In this document: positions 1-9,066 of the stretch, piece by piece
How the letters are laid out: each line of letters starts with the position of its first letter
How positions within the stretch are numbered: the first letter of the stretch is position 1
NCBI GenBank assembly: GCA_029098505.1
Contig: JAQXOE010000044.1
Coordinates: 62,001 to 126,000, forward strand
DNA from: Bacteroidales bacterium
GTDB lineage: Bacteria; Bacteroidota; Bacteroidia; Bacteroidales; UBA932
Direction: 5' to 3'
DNA length: 64,000 nucleotides
Notes under the pieces: model-generated
Told to the model about the DNA's origin: nothing
What the model saw: only the letters and a program-made list of their open reading frames with translations
Databases searched by the model: none
Program-made: the position numbers and the translations under genes

Positions 1-1289
1 ATCTTGCCGCTTACCGAAGTCGCGTCAGTATAGAGGTCTAGCGAAGTTTCGCCCTTGTTCTCAATGCTCAGAGCCTTGCCGCCCATAGCAGCCGATACAA
101 CGAGGTCAAGATCCTTGCCGCTTACAGTAATAGGTGTAGGGTCTCCGGCATATACTTCAAGAGGAGAAACTGCCTCGATAACAGGGTGTACGAGGGTGAT
201 TTCAGACTCAACTGAGGTGCCATTGGCGAGTTTGAGGCTGACTTTTCCTTCTTTAGCCGTTTCAGGTACTAAAACTAAAATCTTACCGTTCTCATATGCG
301 AAAATAGCATCTTCTGCACCTTCGAAATCGATGGCGGTGATGAGGTCAAGATCTTTTCCTGTAATGGTGAGTATACCACCAGCCTTAACAGGCAGCGGAT
401 TTACAGAATCGATAACGGGAACTGTTGACTCGAAGTCTCCTGCATTGTACTCATTGCCTTCATAGCTGATGGCAAGGATGCTGCCGCTTGCGGACTGGTC
501 AGGGAGTATGAATGTGATGGATGAATTGTCTTCAGAGAGCTCAAAATCAGTCACTTCTATGCCTCCTGCAACTATCTTCTCAATCATTTCGAGGTGTGCT
601 CCGCTGATAGTCACAGCCTTTCCTGCCTTGATGACAGCATCGGCTGCCTTCTTCACTGTAGGCTCACCCATCTCGAGCGGCAACTCAGAATAGAAGAGGT
701 TCTCAACTGCTCCGTCATCGGAAAGGACTATGGTTCCGTTCTTTGCTGATGCAGGGATGATAACCTTTGCCTCGTGGCGTGTGGCTCCTTCCTCTACTTC
801 AACAGTAGCACCACCTTGGAATATCACTTTTTTGACAAGATTCATATAATCTCCCTTAAGGGTGATTTCATCACCAGGGAATGCAGGAGCAGCTACTTCG
901 AATCCTTCGAAAACGATAGGCTCGGTATAGTTGAGCATAGATCTGGTGGTGAATTGCTCCCCGTCCTTGGAAAGGAGGGTAACATATCCTACCTCAGGTC
1001 CTTCTACTGGAAGTGTAATGCGTATTTCGCTGATTTTTCCTGATTTGACAACCTCAATTGAAGTGATAGGCTCAACGCCGGGTACATTTACCTTGGCAAT
1101 TTTGTCAAGGTTGCTGCCGAAGAATCTGAGCTGTGCTCCTCTCATCACCGGATTCGGACCGAATGATGCCAGAGTCACTGCGTCGTCGGCATATTGGGCG
1201 GTGTCAATCTCAACCTGCTTGCAGGACGTGATTCCCAGAAGGAGTAAGACCGCACCAATTGTTGCTGTATGTTTGAATATGCTTTTCAT
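1..1289 (-). CDS. IPT/TIG-repeat surface lipoprotein (partial, C-terminus outside window)
   Basis: Reading the minus strand from the ATG at 1287-1289 gives an open frame of about 429 codons that leaves the window without a stop. It begins MKSIFKHTATIGAVLLLLG and then has a lipobox-like ITSC, so it is a probable lipoprotein. The rest is a row of Ig-like IPT/TIG modules, with recurring signatures such as 'GFEVAAPAFPGDEITLKGDYM', 'VNPLPVKAGGILTITGKDLD' and 'VSPLEVYAGDPTPITVSGKDL'. It starts 16 nt after the SGBP gene, in the SusE/F or SGBP slot of the operon, so a surface glycan-binding or spacer role is inferred. No catalytic domain is visible in the part seen. The ligand is unknown. Confidence 0.8.
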   Translation of the reverse strand, partial: MKSIFKHTATIGAVLLLLGITSCKQVEIDTAQYADDAVTLASFGPNPVMRGAQLRFFGSNLDKIAKVNVPGVEPITSIEVVKSGKISEIRITLPVEGPEVGYVTLLSKDGEQFTTRSMLNYTEPIVFEGFEVAAPAFPGDEITLKGDYMNLVKKVIFQGGATVEVEEGATRHEAKVIIPASAKNGTIVLSDDGAVENLFYSELPLEMGEPTVKKAADAVIKAGKAVTISGAHLEMIEKIVAGGIEVTDFELSEDNSSITFILPDQSASGSILAISYEGNEYNAGDFESTVPVIDSVNPLPVKAGGILTITGKDLDLITAIDFEGAEDAIFAYENGKILVLVPETAKEGKVSLKLANGTSVESEITLVHPVIEAVSPLEVYAGDPTPITVSGKDLDLVVSAAMGGKALSIENKGETSLDLYTDATSVSGK

Positions 1290-1305
1290 AATGCTATCGT
1301 ATTAA

Positions 1306-2652
1306 TTATCTGACAGGAACAGCACGGAAGTTATCCATCTTGATGATAGGGGAAGAACCTGCGGTTCCGCAAGAGCTTGAACCTCCGGAGATGAATATCT
1401 CAAGATTTGAGAATGACTCAGGGGTAAGCTTGCCTGATGCGTTGCTGCCATCCCAGTACTTAGTGAATTCAGAGATAGGACAGGTGATGGTTCTCCATTC
1501 GCCGTTGGTGTCATAGCTTCCGCTGGTCTTCCAAGGCTCCCAAAGATAGCGAGGAAGGCTGAGGCCTGCGAAGTTGTCTCCATCGTTGAAGTACTTGTTG
1601 TTGCAGCCGGCGAGAGTATTGCCATAAATGTCCTTTGCGCCTGCAGGGCCGTTTGAAACTTCGGCTGTACTTGAGAAGATAATCTGCATAGGGGTACCGG
1701 TCCAAGGGGTTTCAGATGAAATGTTGACCTCGAACTTGAGCACCATAGAGCTGTAGTCGCTGAAATCGACTATGTCGAGCAAACGGCGTCCGTCAATTCC
1801 CTCGAATGGCTCAGGATCTGCCCAGTTGCCTGCCCAGTATTGCCACTGGAACGACTCTTTCCAATCGCTTCCGTCTGCGTCAAGGGTCTCGCTTCCGTTT
1901 CCGAGTATCACATAATTTCCTGAGAAACCGCCAACGGTAGAGAGCTCCTTAGGTTTCCAACCCTTGTTGATTGAGTAGAGACCGTTGTCGAAATCGATGA
2001 GCATACCACGGTTATCCTTGTACATAAAGTCTGAAGCTGATGTACCGGATGCTGTTGTGACTTTTACCTTTCCAGGGAGAGCTCCCGTTGGAACGGTGAA
2101 AGTTACGTGGTCAAGAGCTATTTCCTTGATGTCAGTAACTGTAGCTTTAGGGAATTCGATGGTAAGTGGAACTCCGCCCTCTTTCTCGTAGAAGAAGTTA
2201 CCACGGATGGTAGTGACAGTTCCCGGCTCTGCATATTCGAAGTCCATATAGGATACCCTTGGTGCAGGAGGGAGGACACGGAAGTCATAGCTCACTGTAT
2301 CTAGAGCCGCTGTAATCAGGTAAATCTTGTCAGTCTCCACGACAGGCATAGTCTTAGGTATCTGAACGAGGAGAGTGTTGTCAGTCATATAGCTTGTGTT
2401 CAGAACGGCTTCCTGGTCGTTGAACAAAACATTGTGCACACTGCGGAGGTTTTCACCGAGGATGCATACTATTTCCTCCATGAAAGCCTGCTCAATATAA
2501 ACGCCTGTAGCAGAATATGACACGCTGTAAACAACGGGAACACCTTCTGACTGCCTGAAGCGGTCAGGGTAGTCCAGCTTGTCACATGAACTGATGCATG
2601 AGGCAAGAAGTGCAGCTCCCAGAACTGAGCTTATTGTCTTTATTGATTTCAT
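1306..2652 (-). CDS. Surface glycan-binding protein, SGBP-B type (IPT/TIG plus xyloglucan-binding-like C-terminal domain)
   Basis: 448 residues. The N-terminal signal ends in a lipobox (LASCISSCDKLDYPD), so it is a probable outer-membrane lipoprotein. Residues about 35-210 are IPT/TIG-like beta modules (for example 'YAEPGTVTTIRGNFFYEK'). The C-terminal half (about 215-448) resembles the xyloglucan-binding domain of Bacteroidota SGBP-B proteins: long, aromatic-rich, with 'WKESFQWQYWAGNWADPEPF', 'LPRYLWEPWKTSGSYDTNGE' and an ending in 'KMDNFRAVPVR'. It lies 13 nt downstream of susD in the same operon. Proposed role: cell-surface capture of the polysaccharide for the SusCD complex. The xyloglucan reading rests on overall resemblance; binding to another beta-glucan or mannan is possible. 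Confidence 0.82.
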   Translation of the reverse strand: MKSIKTISSVLGAALLASCISSCDKLDYPDRFRQSEGVPVVYSVSYSATGVYIEQAFMEEIVCILGENLRSVHNVLFNDQEAVLNTSYMTDNTLLVQIPKTMPVVETDKIYLITAALDTVSYDFRVLPPAPRVSYMDFEYAEPGTVTTIRGNFFYEKEGGVPLTIEFPKATVTDIKEIALDHVTFTVPTGALPGKVKVTTASGTSASDFMYKDNRGMLIDFDNGLYSINKGWKPKELSTVGGFSGNYVILGNGSETLDADGSDWKESFQWQYWAGNWADPEPFEGIDGRRLLDIVDFSDYSSMVLKFEVNISSETPWTGTPMQIIFSSTAEVSNGPAGAKDIYGNTLAGCNNKYFNDGDNFAGLSLPRYLWEPWKTSGSYDTNGEWRTITCPISEFTKYWDGSNASGKLTPESFSNLEIFISGGSSSCGTAGSSPIIKMDNFRAVPVR

Positions 2653-2665
2653 TTCCTGTCTTCAA

Positions 2666-4462
2666 TTAAAAATTGTACTGGTAAACCTCACGTACATCCA
2701 CGTGCTCTGCAGGAGCATCGGATGCCATGTTTCCGTTGAATACAACGTCCTCGGTAGGGAATGGAAGGGTGAAGCTTGAAGCAGTGATGTTTGGTGCATC
2801 ATCACTTCCAATCACACCATTATTTCCATACCATACCTGACCTTTGGCACCTTCTACCCAGCCGCCGACCTGATCGTCACCGTTAGGCTCGGTAAGAAGG
2901 ATTATATCCCAAGTTTTGTCAGTGAAATATGTCTCATAAACCTTGTCGATATCACCGTTGTAGGTAGAACGTTTCTGTGCTTTGAGTTCAGCGATGACCT
3001 CGTCCATCTGATAGTATGAACGACGTACGAAATCGTACCAGTAGTCGCCTTCTCCGGCAAGCTCAAGACGGCGCTCTTTCCAGATAGCCTTGTAGTCAAC
3101 ACTGCTCAGAGGAGCCGCTCCAGCGCGAGTTCTTACTTTGTTGACATATTCGAGCGCATCTGCAGGATTGGTCTCAAGGACTGCCTCAGCATAAATGAGA
3201 TATACATCGGATAGACGAAGTATATGGGTAGGAAGCTGGTAAGCCATACGGTCAGCAGCAATGCCGAGTGCGCTTGCGTGGTCGTAGTTATTACCATAAA
3301 GATGCTTTACATTGGCAACTCCAGTTCTGCACTGAAGACCTACCTGCTTTGCATAGCTACCGTCATAGAGAAATCTGATCCAATCGAATCCTCCCTTGTC
3401 AGTCCAGAAATATGGATAGAAGTCTCCCGGCATCATCATAGTGGCCTTACGGCGAGAGTCTGCCTCTCCATAACGCTTTGCAGGGTCGTCCGTAGCCTTA
3501 ACTCCGAAAGCCTCCTGAAGGTCAACTGAAGGACCTGTCCATCCACCCCAAAGGTCTCCGTTGTCGCCGAAACCTTCGTAAGCAAGATCGCTCTCCAGAG
3601 AATTCTGGCGTGTCCACTGGGTACCTGATGATGTCCACTGCCAGCTGATGAGTGGCTCGCCTGTAGCATTAAATACTGTAGGGGAGAGGCGGAATACATC
3701 AGAGTATACAGGGGTGAGTGTACGACCTGAATTGTCGATGACATCCTTCGCATACTTTGCAGCAGCCTGAAGATCGTTTGAATCAAGCGATCCTTTCAAA
3801 CCTGCCTTGGTGAGATAAACCTTGGCGAGAAGACCTTCTGCTGCGTAATAGTCGATGCGGTTGTACTTTCCGATATAAGCATTCTTCGGAAGAAGTTCCA
3901 TCGCTTTCTCGAGAGTCATGATGATGTATTCGTATACGTCGGCCTTTTCAACTTTCTTTATACTGTTGTACTCACCTGAATTCAGCAAATCAGTATTGTT
4001 GTGGACAATAGGAACTTCACCGAAGGTTCTGACCATATAGAAGTATGCAAGAGCCTTGAGTGTAAGTGCCTCACCTATCGCTTTGTCCTTAGCTGCCTGA
4101 GATGGACCTTCCGATCTGAGAATATTGTCAATGACGGTGTTTGCGTGGCCGTTGACTGCCCAAAGCGAGTAGGACATATTCATAAGGTCAGTGTCAGTAC
4201 CGTTGGCCGTTAGCGAAAGATAAGGAGATTCGCCCATGTACATATTGCCGGACATTACTTCTCCGACCTTGATGAAAGCTCTCTGGAAATCATACCAAGG
4301 AGAGTTGTACAGATAGTTGACACCCTGTTCCACCTGCTCGTCTGTCTTGTAGAAGTTTGAGGTGTTGTAGTTGTCTTCTGTTGGACGGTTCAAGAAATCC
4401 TGGCAGGATAACGCTACCATAGCCGTTCCTGCGATGATTATGCTTTTGATTATGCTTTTCAT
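2666..4462 (-). CDS. SusD/RagB-family nutrient-uptake outer-membrane lipoprotein
   Basis: From the ATG at 4460-4462 the product is 598 residues. An in-frame ATG at 4477 would add five residues (MEGYN), but MKSIIKSIIIAGTAMVALSC is a normal lipoprotein signal with Cys followed by QDFLNRPTED, the usual start of mature SusD proteins. The SusD fold shows in the TPR-like helices ('AIGEALTLKALAYFYMVRTF', 'YYAAEGLLAKVYLTKAGL') and in the C-terminal region 'YLIYAEAVLETNPADALEYV', 'IWKERRLELAGEGDYWYDFV'. It is the lid of the SusC channel and binds the oligosaccharide on the cell surface. It begins 18 nt after the susC stop codon, in the same operon. Confidence 0.93.
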   Translation of the reverse strand: MKSIIKSIIIAGTAMVALSCQDFLNRPTEDNYNTSNFYKTDEQVEQGVNYLYNSPWYDFQRAFIKVGEVMSGNMYMGESPYLSLTANGTDTDLMNMSYSLWAVNGHANTVIDNILRSEGPSQAAKDKAIGEALTLKALAYFYMVRTFGEVPIVHNNTDLLNSGEYNSIKKVEKADVYEYIIMTLEKAMELLPKNAYIGKYNRIDYYAAEGLLAKVYLTKAGLKGSLDSNDLQAAAKYAKDVIDNSGRTLTPVYSDVFRLSPTVFNATGEPLISWQWTSSGTQWTRQNSLESDLAYEGFGDNGDLWGGWTGPSVDLQEAFGVKATDDPAKRYGEADSRRKATMMMPGDFYPYFWTDKGGFDWIRFLYDGSYAKQVGLQCRTGVANVKHLYGNNYDHASALGIAADRMAYQLPTHILRLSDVYLIYAEAVLETNPADALEYVNKVRTRAGAAPLSSVDYKAIWKERRLELAGEGDYWYDFVRRSYYQMDEVIAELKAQKRSTYNGDIDKVYETYFTDKTWDIILLTEPNGDDQVGGWVEGAKGQVWYGNNGVIGSDDAPNITASSFTLPFPTEDVVFNGNMASDAPAEHVDVREVYQYNF

Positions 4463-4480
4463 GTTGTAACCCTCCATAGT

Positions 4481-7400
4481 TTAGAATGTTATGTTAAGAC
4501 CACAAGAGTATGTGGTAGGTGAAGGATAACGACCGTTGTCCACACCATAGGTGAGACCGGTTGAATCCTGGGTGCTGGCACCGACTTCAGGGTCGAATCC
4601 GCTGTATTTGGTGAAGGTGTAGAGATTTTGAATGTTCACATATACGCGGAGATTGTCGAACTTAATCCTGTTAAGAAGACTCTTCGGTACGTTGTATCCG
4701 AGGGTGATGTTCTTGATTCTGAGATAAGAACCATCCTCGATGTAACGTGAACTCATACGGTCGTTGTCGTTAGGGTCAGAGAAGCTAGGACGTGGAGTCT
4801 TGGTTCCCTTGTTGGCAACAGTAACATTGGTAATATCATTGTACCAGTAGCTTACGGTTTTGCCGTTGACAATAGCAGGATAGCTCTTGTCTGGATCAAT
4901 AGGAACGAGCTGTGCTCTGTCGGAAATGCTCTTGTGCTGGTTGGTCCATGCACTGTTCATATGAACGAGACCGTTGTAACCCTGTCCAAGAAGGTTGTAG
5001 TTGAGAACCTTGTTTCCGTAAGATCCGTTAACGAAGATACTTAAATCGAAATCCTTGAATCTGAAGCTGTTGGTCCAACCATAGGTAAACTTAGGAAGTG
5101 GTGAACCTATATTGGTGCGGTCGAGCTCGTTGATGATATTGTCACCGTTCACATCCTTGAACTTGAGGTCACCAATCCATACTGTTGTATTGCGGTCGAA
5201 TACACCGTCAGAAGGATATTTCTCAGCCCTTGGAGAGTTCATGATGTCATCAAGAGACTCATAAACACCAACAACCTCGTAACCGTAGAATCCGTAAAGC
5301 GGCTCTCCAATCTTTGTTGTGCTGACAACGTCGGCCCATTGACCGTAGCCGACGAGAGCAGCATTGCTGGTACCGTCGAGCGCTACGAGCTTGTTCTTGT
5401 TGAAGGAAATCTGGAAGTTGCTGTCCCAATTGAAATTCTTGGTGGCAACAGGGTGAAGGTCGAGGGTGATTTCAAGACCCTTATTCTCAATTGTTCCGAA
5501 ATTGCCCTTAGGCGCTGCGAGAGCTGATGAAAGATTGCCCTGTGTTCCCATGTATGAAGGGAGTTGCATACCCATAAGCATATCTGAAGAAATCTTCTGG
5601 TATGCATCAATTGTGACGTTGAATTTGTTGTCAAGGAAACCGAGGTCGAGACCCACATTCCATTGCTCCTGCTTTTCCCAGTGGACAGCAGTGTTAGGAA
5701 TGTTTGAAGGACGATAGCCAGGACCGAGTGCAGAAGGCATCTGGCTGATACCTGCGCCCCAAGCAAAGCCACCAATATTAGAGTTGCCGGTCTGTCCCCA
5801 GCCGACACGGATCTTTCCGTTGCTGAGCACATCCTTCGCTCCTTCCATGAATTTCTCGTTTGAGAATCTCCAAGAACCTGCAACAGAATGGAAACCTGCC
5901 CATCTGTTCTCAGGACCGAAGTTTGACGAACCGTCATAACGGAAGGTGTAGGTGAGGAGGTATCTGTCGTCATAGTTGTAGGTCCAGCGGGTGAAAACGG
6001 AAGCCATTGCTTCAGAACCGAAACCGTGACCGATAGAGTGTGATTTTGAGTCTCCAAGGCTGACATTGTGGACTTCGTCTGAAGAAAGACCGGTCGAGCT
6101 TCCGCTGAGGTAGTTCCAGGACGATTCCCATAATTCGTGTCCAACCATTGCTGAGAATGAGTTCTTGCCGAAGCTGTTCGAATATGTGAGATAGTTCTTC
6201 AACTGCCAATAAAGACCGCTGTTCTTCTGATAGCTCATAGAGTTGGTCGGACGGCTCCAGCCACCAAGATCTACCATTGGCTTGTAACGCTCAGAATCCG
6301 ATGCGTTGATGTCGAAACCAAGTTCTGCTCTGTAGACCAGGTTCTTGATAGGAGTAATTTCGCCATAGAGATTTCCAGTCAGCTTGCGTCTTGTGAGTGT
6401 GGTCTCGTCGAGCATAGCCATAGCGATAGGGTTAGGATTGGTATAACCCTCGCGTGAGGTTGAAGAGTAGTTTCCATCTACGTCATATACCGGGATATCA
6501 GGGAGCGTGGTAAGCGAGTAGAAGATAATACCTTCGCCACCGTCTGCGAGCTTGAGGTCATCTCTGGTATTGGCATATGAGACATTGAGACCGAGCTTGA
6601 ACCATTCCTTAAGCTGTGCATCGAGGTTGGTTCTCACGCTGTAACGGCTGAAATTTGAACCGATAACGGTACCCTGCTGGTCCATAAATGAACCTGATAC
6701 ATAGTACTGTACCTTGTCAGAACCGCCCTGGGCACTTATCTGGTGCTGATGCTGGAGAGCTGTGCGGAATACTTCATCCTGCCAGTTTGTACCGGCTCCA
6801 AGAAGCGATGGATTCGCATAGTATGCGCTCTTTTCGGTGATTTCTCCGATTTCGTAAAGTGAGTTGTTGTACTCAGCATATTCGCGCAGATTCATCATAT
6901 CCAGACGTGTGGTCTGGCGGCTTACTGCAAACATACTGTCGTAGCTGAACTTAGCGTCTCCTGACTTTCCGTGCTTGGTGGTAATGAGAACGACACCGTT
7001 TGCACCCTGTGCACCGTAGATCGCAGTAGCTGATGCATCCTTGAGGATTTCCATACTTACGATGTCGGCAGGGTTAATGGTCGAGAGAGGGGAAATGGTA
7101 GAGACGCGGCCATTGCCGAGAGCATCTCCGAGACCGAAATCCGAACCTGAACTTCCACCGCCCTGAATAATTACACCGTCAATTACGTACAGAGGCTCTG
7201 CAGTGGCATTGATAGTAGCCTGGCCGCGGACACGGATTGAAGATGATGAACCTGGCGCTCCGGATGTCTGTACAGATGCGACTCCGGCTGCACGTCCCTG
7301 AAGAGATTGGTCAAGAGAGGTAATAATTGAACCCTTGAGATCGGACTCTTTCATAGAAACGGATGATCCAGAGAGATCTGACTTCTTCATTGTACCGTAA

Positions 7401-7720
7401 CCTACTACGACGACTTCGTCGAGCAGTTCGGTGTCTTCGTGGAGGGTTATGTCATAAACAGAGCGACTGTCAACAACAATAACCTCAGTTTTGTAACCGA
7501 TTGACGAGACTTCAAGAGTTTTGCCTGTCCCGACAGAAAGGCTGAATCTACCGTCCAGATCGGTAATCGCACCGTTGCTGGTGCCCTTCTCCAATATGCT
7601 GGCGCCTATTACAGGAAGACCAGAGTCGTCAATGACAGTACCGGTGATTGATTTCACCTGCGCTGACATTGTCACTGCAATCAGCAATGCAACCAGAGAA
7701 AGAAAGAACTTACTTTTCAT
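4481..7720 (-). CDS. SusC/RagA-family TonB-dependent outer-membrane transporter
   Basis: The start at 7718-7720 gives 1079 residues and a clean signal peptide (MKSKFFLSLVALLIAVTMSAQ). The frame stays open upstream to 7828, but that would overlap the CE7 gene. Order of parts: signal peptide; carboxypeptidase-regulatory-like domain (about 22-100, 'ITGTVIDDSGLPVIGASILE'); TonB-box region 'DEVVVVGYGTMKKSDLSGS'; plug domain with 'ILKDASATAIYGAQGANGVV'; then the 22-strand barrel, ending in an aromatic residue (GLNITF), as outer-membrane barrels do. It imports oligosaccharides with SusD in a TonB-dependent way. The gap to the upstream CE7 gene is 38 nt, which makes one operon likely. Confidence 0.95.
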   Translation of the reverse strand: MKSKFFLSLVALLIAVTMSAQVKSITGTVIDDSGLPVIGASILEKGTSNGAITDLDGRFSLSVGTGKTLEVSSIGYKTEVIVVDSRSVYDITLHEDTELLDEVVVVGYGTMKKSDLSGSSVSMKESDLKGSIITSLDQSLQGRAAGVASVQTSGAPGSSSSIRVRGQATINATAEPLYVIDGVIIQGGGSSGSDFGLGDALGNGRVSTISPLSTINPADIVSMEILKDASATAIYGAQGANGVVLITTKHGKSGDAKFSYDSMFAVSRQTTRLDMMNLREYAEYNNSLYEIGEITEKSAYYANPSLLGAGTNWQDEVFRTALQHQHQISAQGGSDKVQYYVSGSFMDQQGTVIGSNFSRYSVRTNLDAQLKEWFKLGLNVSYANTRDDLKLADGGEGIIFYSLTTLPDIPVYDVDGNYSSTSREGYTNPNPIAMAMLDETTLTRRKLTGNLYGEITPIKNLVYRAELGFDINASDSERYKPMVDLGGWSRPTNSMSYQKNSGLYWQLKNYLTYSNSFGKNSFSAMVGHELWESSWNYLSGSSTGLSSDEVHNVSLGDSKSHSIGHGFGSEAMASVFTRWTYNYDDRYLLTYTFRYDGSSNFGPENRWAGFHSVAGSWRFSNEKFMEGAKDVLSNGKIRVGWGQTGNSNIGGFAWGAGISQMPSALGPGYRPSNIPNTAVHWEKQEQWNVGLDLGFLDNKFNVTIDAYQKISSDMLMGMQLPSYMGTQGNLSSALAAPKGNFGTIENKGLEITLDLHPVATKNFNWDSNFQISFNKNKLVALDGTSNAALVGYGQWADVVSTTKIGEPLYGFYGYEVVGVYESLDDIMNSPRAEKYPSDGVFDRNTTVWIGDLKFKDVNGDNIINELDRTNIGSPLPKFTYGWTNSFRFKDFDLSIFVNGSYGNKVLNYNLLGQGYNGLVHMNSAWTNQHKSISDRAQLVPIDPDKSYPAIVNGKTVSYWYNDITNVTVANKGTKTPRPSFSDPNDNDRMSSRYIEDGSYLRIKNITLGYNVPKSLLNRIKFDNLRVYVNIQNLYTFTKYSGFDPEVGASTQDSTGLTYGVDNGRYPSPTTYSCGLNITF

Positions 7721-7758
7721 TTGGCGTTTGGTTATAATGTTAGTTATTAATAGGTGTT

Positions 7759-8985
7759 TCAAAATTGTTTGAACCAATCCTGGCGGATTTCGGCCCATTC
7801 TTTGACTTCCCACATAGCGTGTCCGCAAACGGAGGCACAGTAGAACTGCTTATCGCACCTGAGCAGATTGTATGCAGAGAAGTTTGTATGTGGAGGGCAG
7901 GTAGGATCCTGGAGGCCGAAGGCCATGAATACAGGGCATTTTATCCTGTCTGCCAGATTCTTGATGTCAAAATAGCTGAGGGTTTTGAAAAGTTCCTCCC
8001 TGGACAAACCCATTTCGTCAGCGGTAGCGAAGACTTCCCACATAGGCCATTCCACAATTCTCGAATAGTCCTCATAGTCGCAGAGGAAAGGGACTGCCGG
8101 AGCTGCTGCGCGTATTCTTCCGTCCAATGCCGCTGCGGCAAAGGTCAATGCTCCTCCTTGACTTTCTCCCCGTGCAAATATTCGCCCGGTGTCAGCCTTC
8201 TCAAGCCCGCAGACAATATCAACCGCGCGGACAGCATCGCAAAAGGCACCTCTATAATAGAATGTATCCTTAGATTCAAGCCCCCTGTCGATCCATCTGC
8301 TGTTGTCAGCACGGAAAATGCCCTGATCGCGGATGCTCACGAGGAATTCAATCGCTTCAGGATTCGCGGAAGGATTGTATTTATAGCAATCCGCTCCGTA
8401 ACCCATATAATCAATATAGACCGGATACTTGCCCTCTTTGACAGGTATGCACAGATAACCTCCCATTTTTGCTCCGTCGAGAGAAGTAGCCTCAACTATA
8501 TAGCTCGTCCTCAGTTCATTGCTGGCTTCCGGATCTTCGGTGAGCTTGACATTGGCCGGTATTCCTGCCAATTCTTTCAAAGTCTTCTCCCAGAAGGAGT
8601 CGAAATCATCCTGCCTGTCAGCCGGAGACTGAATCAGCTCCGGATCAATGCCGATGTTGAAACTTGGATGGGAATAGTCTTCAGCGGAAAGATTGACCTG
8701 ATAGAAGCCCGGGGCAATGCCATTGAAAGGGAAGTGGGCGACAGCCTTTCCATCGCTGCCTGTATGGACCGTCCTGCTCAAACTGAGAACCGTGTCCCTG
8801 CCGTGCATAAGGCTAAGGTCACTAACGAGATTGAAATCGACTGTTACAGCTGCAGATTTGGGACCCGAAACGTTTACTGCAAGGTCCCTGACTTCGCTTC
8901 CGCTATAGATCCAATCGTGGCGTACATCTACTTGGAGACTGATGCCGGCTGTTGCTGCAATTATCTGGAGTAATGTTGAAAACAC
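7759..8985 (-). CDS. CE7-family acetyl xylan esterase / cephalosporin-C deacetylase-like hydrolase
   Basis: 408 residues from a GTG at 8983-8985; I find no usable ATG upstream, and the only one nearby is followed at once by TAA. The AXE1/CE7 alpha/beta-hydrolase domain occupies about 125-408, with the nucleophile in ARGESQGGALTF (Ser275), Asp360 in FGLQDPTCPP and His389 in CGHAMWE. About 120 residues in front form a beta-rich N-terminal domain. The signal peptide is weak: MFSTLLQIIAATAGISLQ has no basic N-region. It is the first gene of the SusCD operon, behind a good Bacteroides-type promoter. Expected role: removal of acetyl groups from imported oligosaccharides. Confidence 0.88.
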   Translation of the reverse strand: MFSTLLQIIAATAGISLQVDVRHDWIYSGSEVRDLAVNVSGPKSAAVTVDFNLVSDLSLMHGRDTVLSLSRTVHTGSDGKAVAHFPFNGIAPGFYQVNLSAEDYSHPSFNIGIDPELIQSPADRQDDFDSFWEKTLKELAGIPANVKLTEDPEASNELRTSYIVEATSLDGAKMGGYLCIPVKEGKYPVYIDYMGYGADCYKYNPSANPEAIEFLVSIRDQGIFRADNSRWIDRGLESKDTFYYRGAFCDAVRAVDIVCGLEKADTGRIFARGESQGGALTFAAAALDGRIRAAAPAVPFLCDYEDYSRIVEWPMWEVFATADEMGLSREELFKTLSYFDIKNLADRIKCPVFMAFGLQDPTCPPHTNFSAYNLLRCDKQFYCASVCGHAMWEVKEWAEIRQDWFKQF

Positions 8986-9016
8986 TGTGCTACAATTATT
9001 ACATGGTTAATCGATG

Positions 9017-9048
9017 CAAAGTTATACAGTGCCATTACAGCATTCAAA
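9017..9048 (-). promoter_or_regulatory. Bacteroides-type promoter of the CE7-SusCD operon
   Basis: On the minus strand TTTG (9045-9048) is followed after 20 nt by TAACTTTG (9017-9024), a full match to the primary sigma consensus TTTG-N19..21-TAnnTTTG. Transcription should start near 9010, about 25 nt before the GTG of the CE7 gene. There is no other promoter-sized gap until the left end of the window, so this should drive the whole operon. Confidence 0.75.
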
Positions 9049-9066
9049 TACAATATTATCAAATAA

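Noticed and set aside
55..1305. Several plus-strand ORFs at the left end
   Set aside because: They lie opposite a continuous minus-strand IPT/TIG lipoprotein frame that has a signal peptide and sits in operon order.
7765..8973. 402-codon plus-strand ORF opposite the CE7 gene
   Set aside because: The product has no recognisable domain and mirrors the CE7 coding frame; the minus-strand gene has all catalytic motifs.
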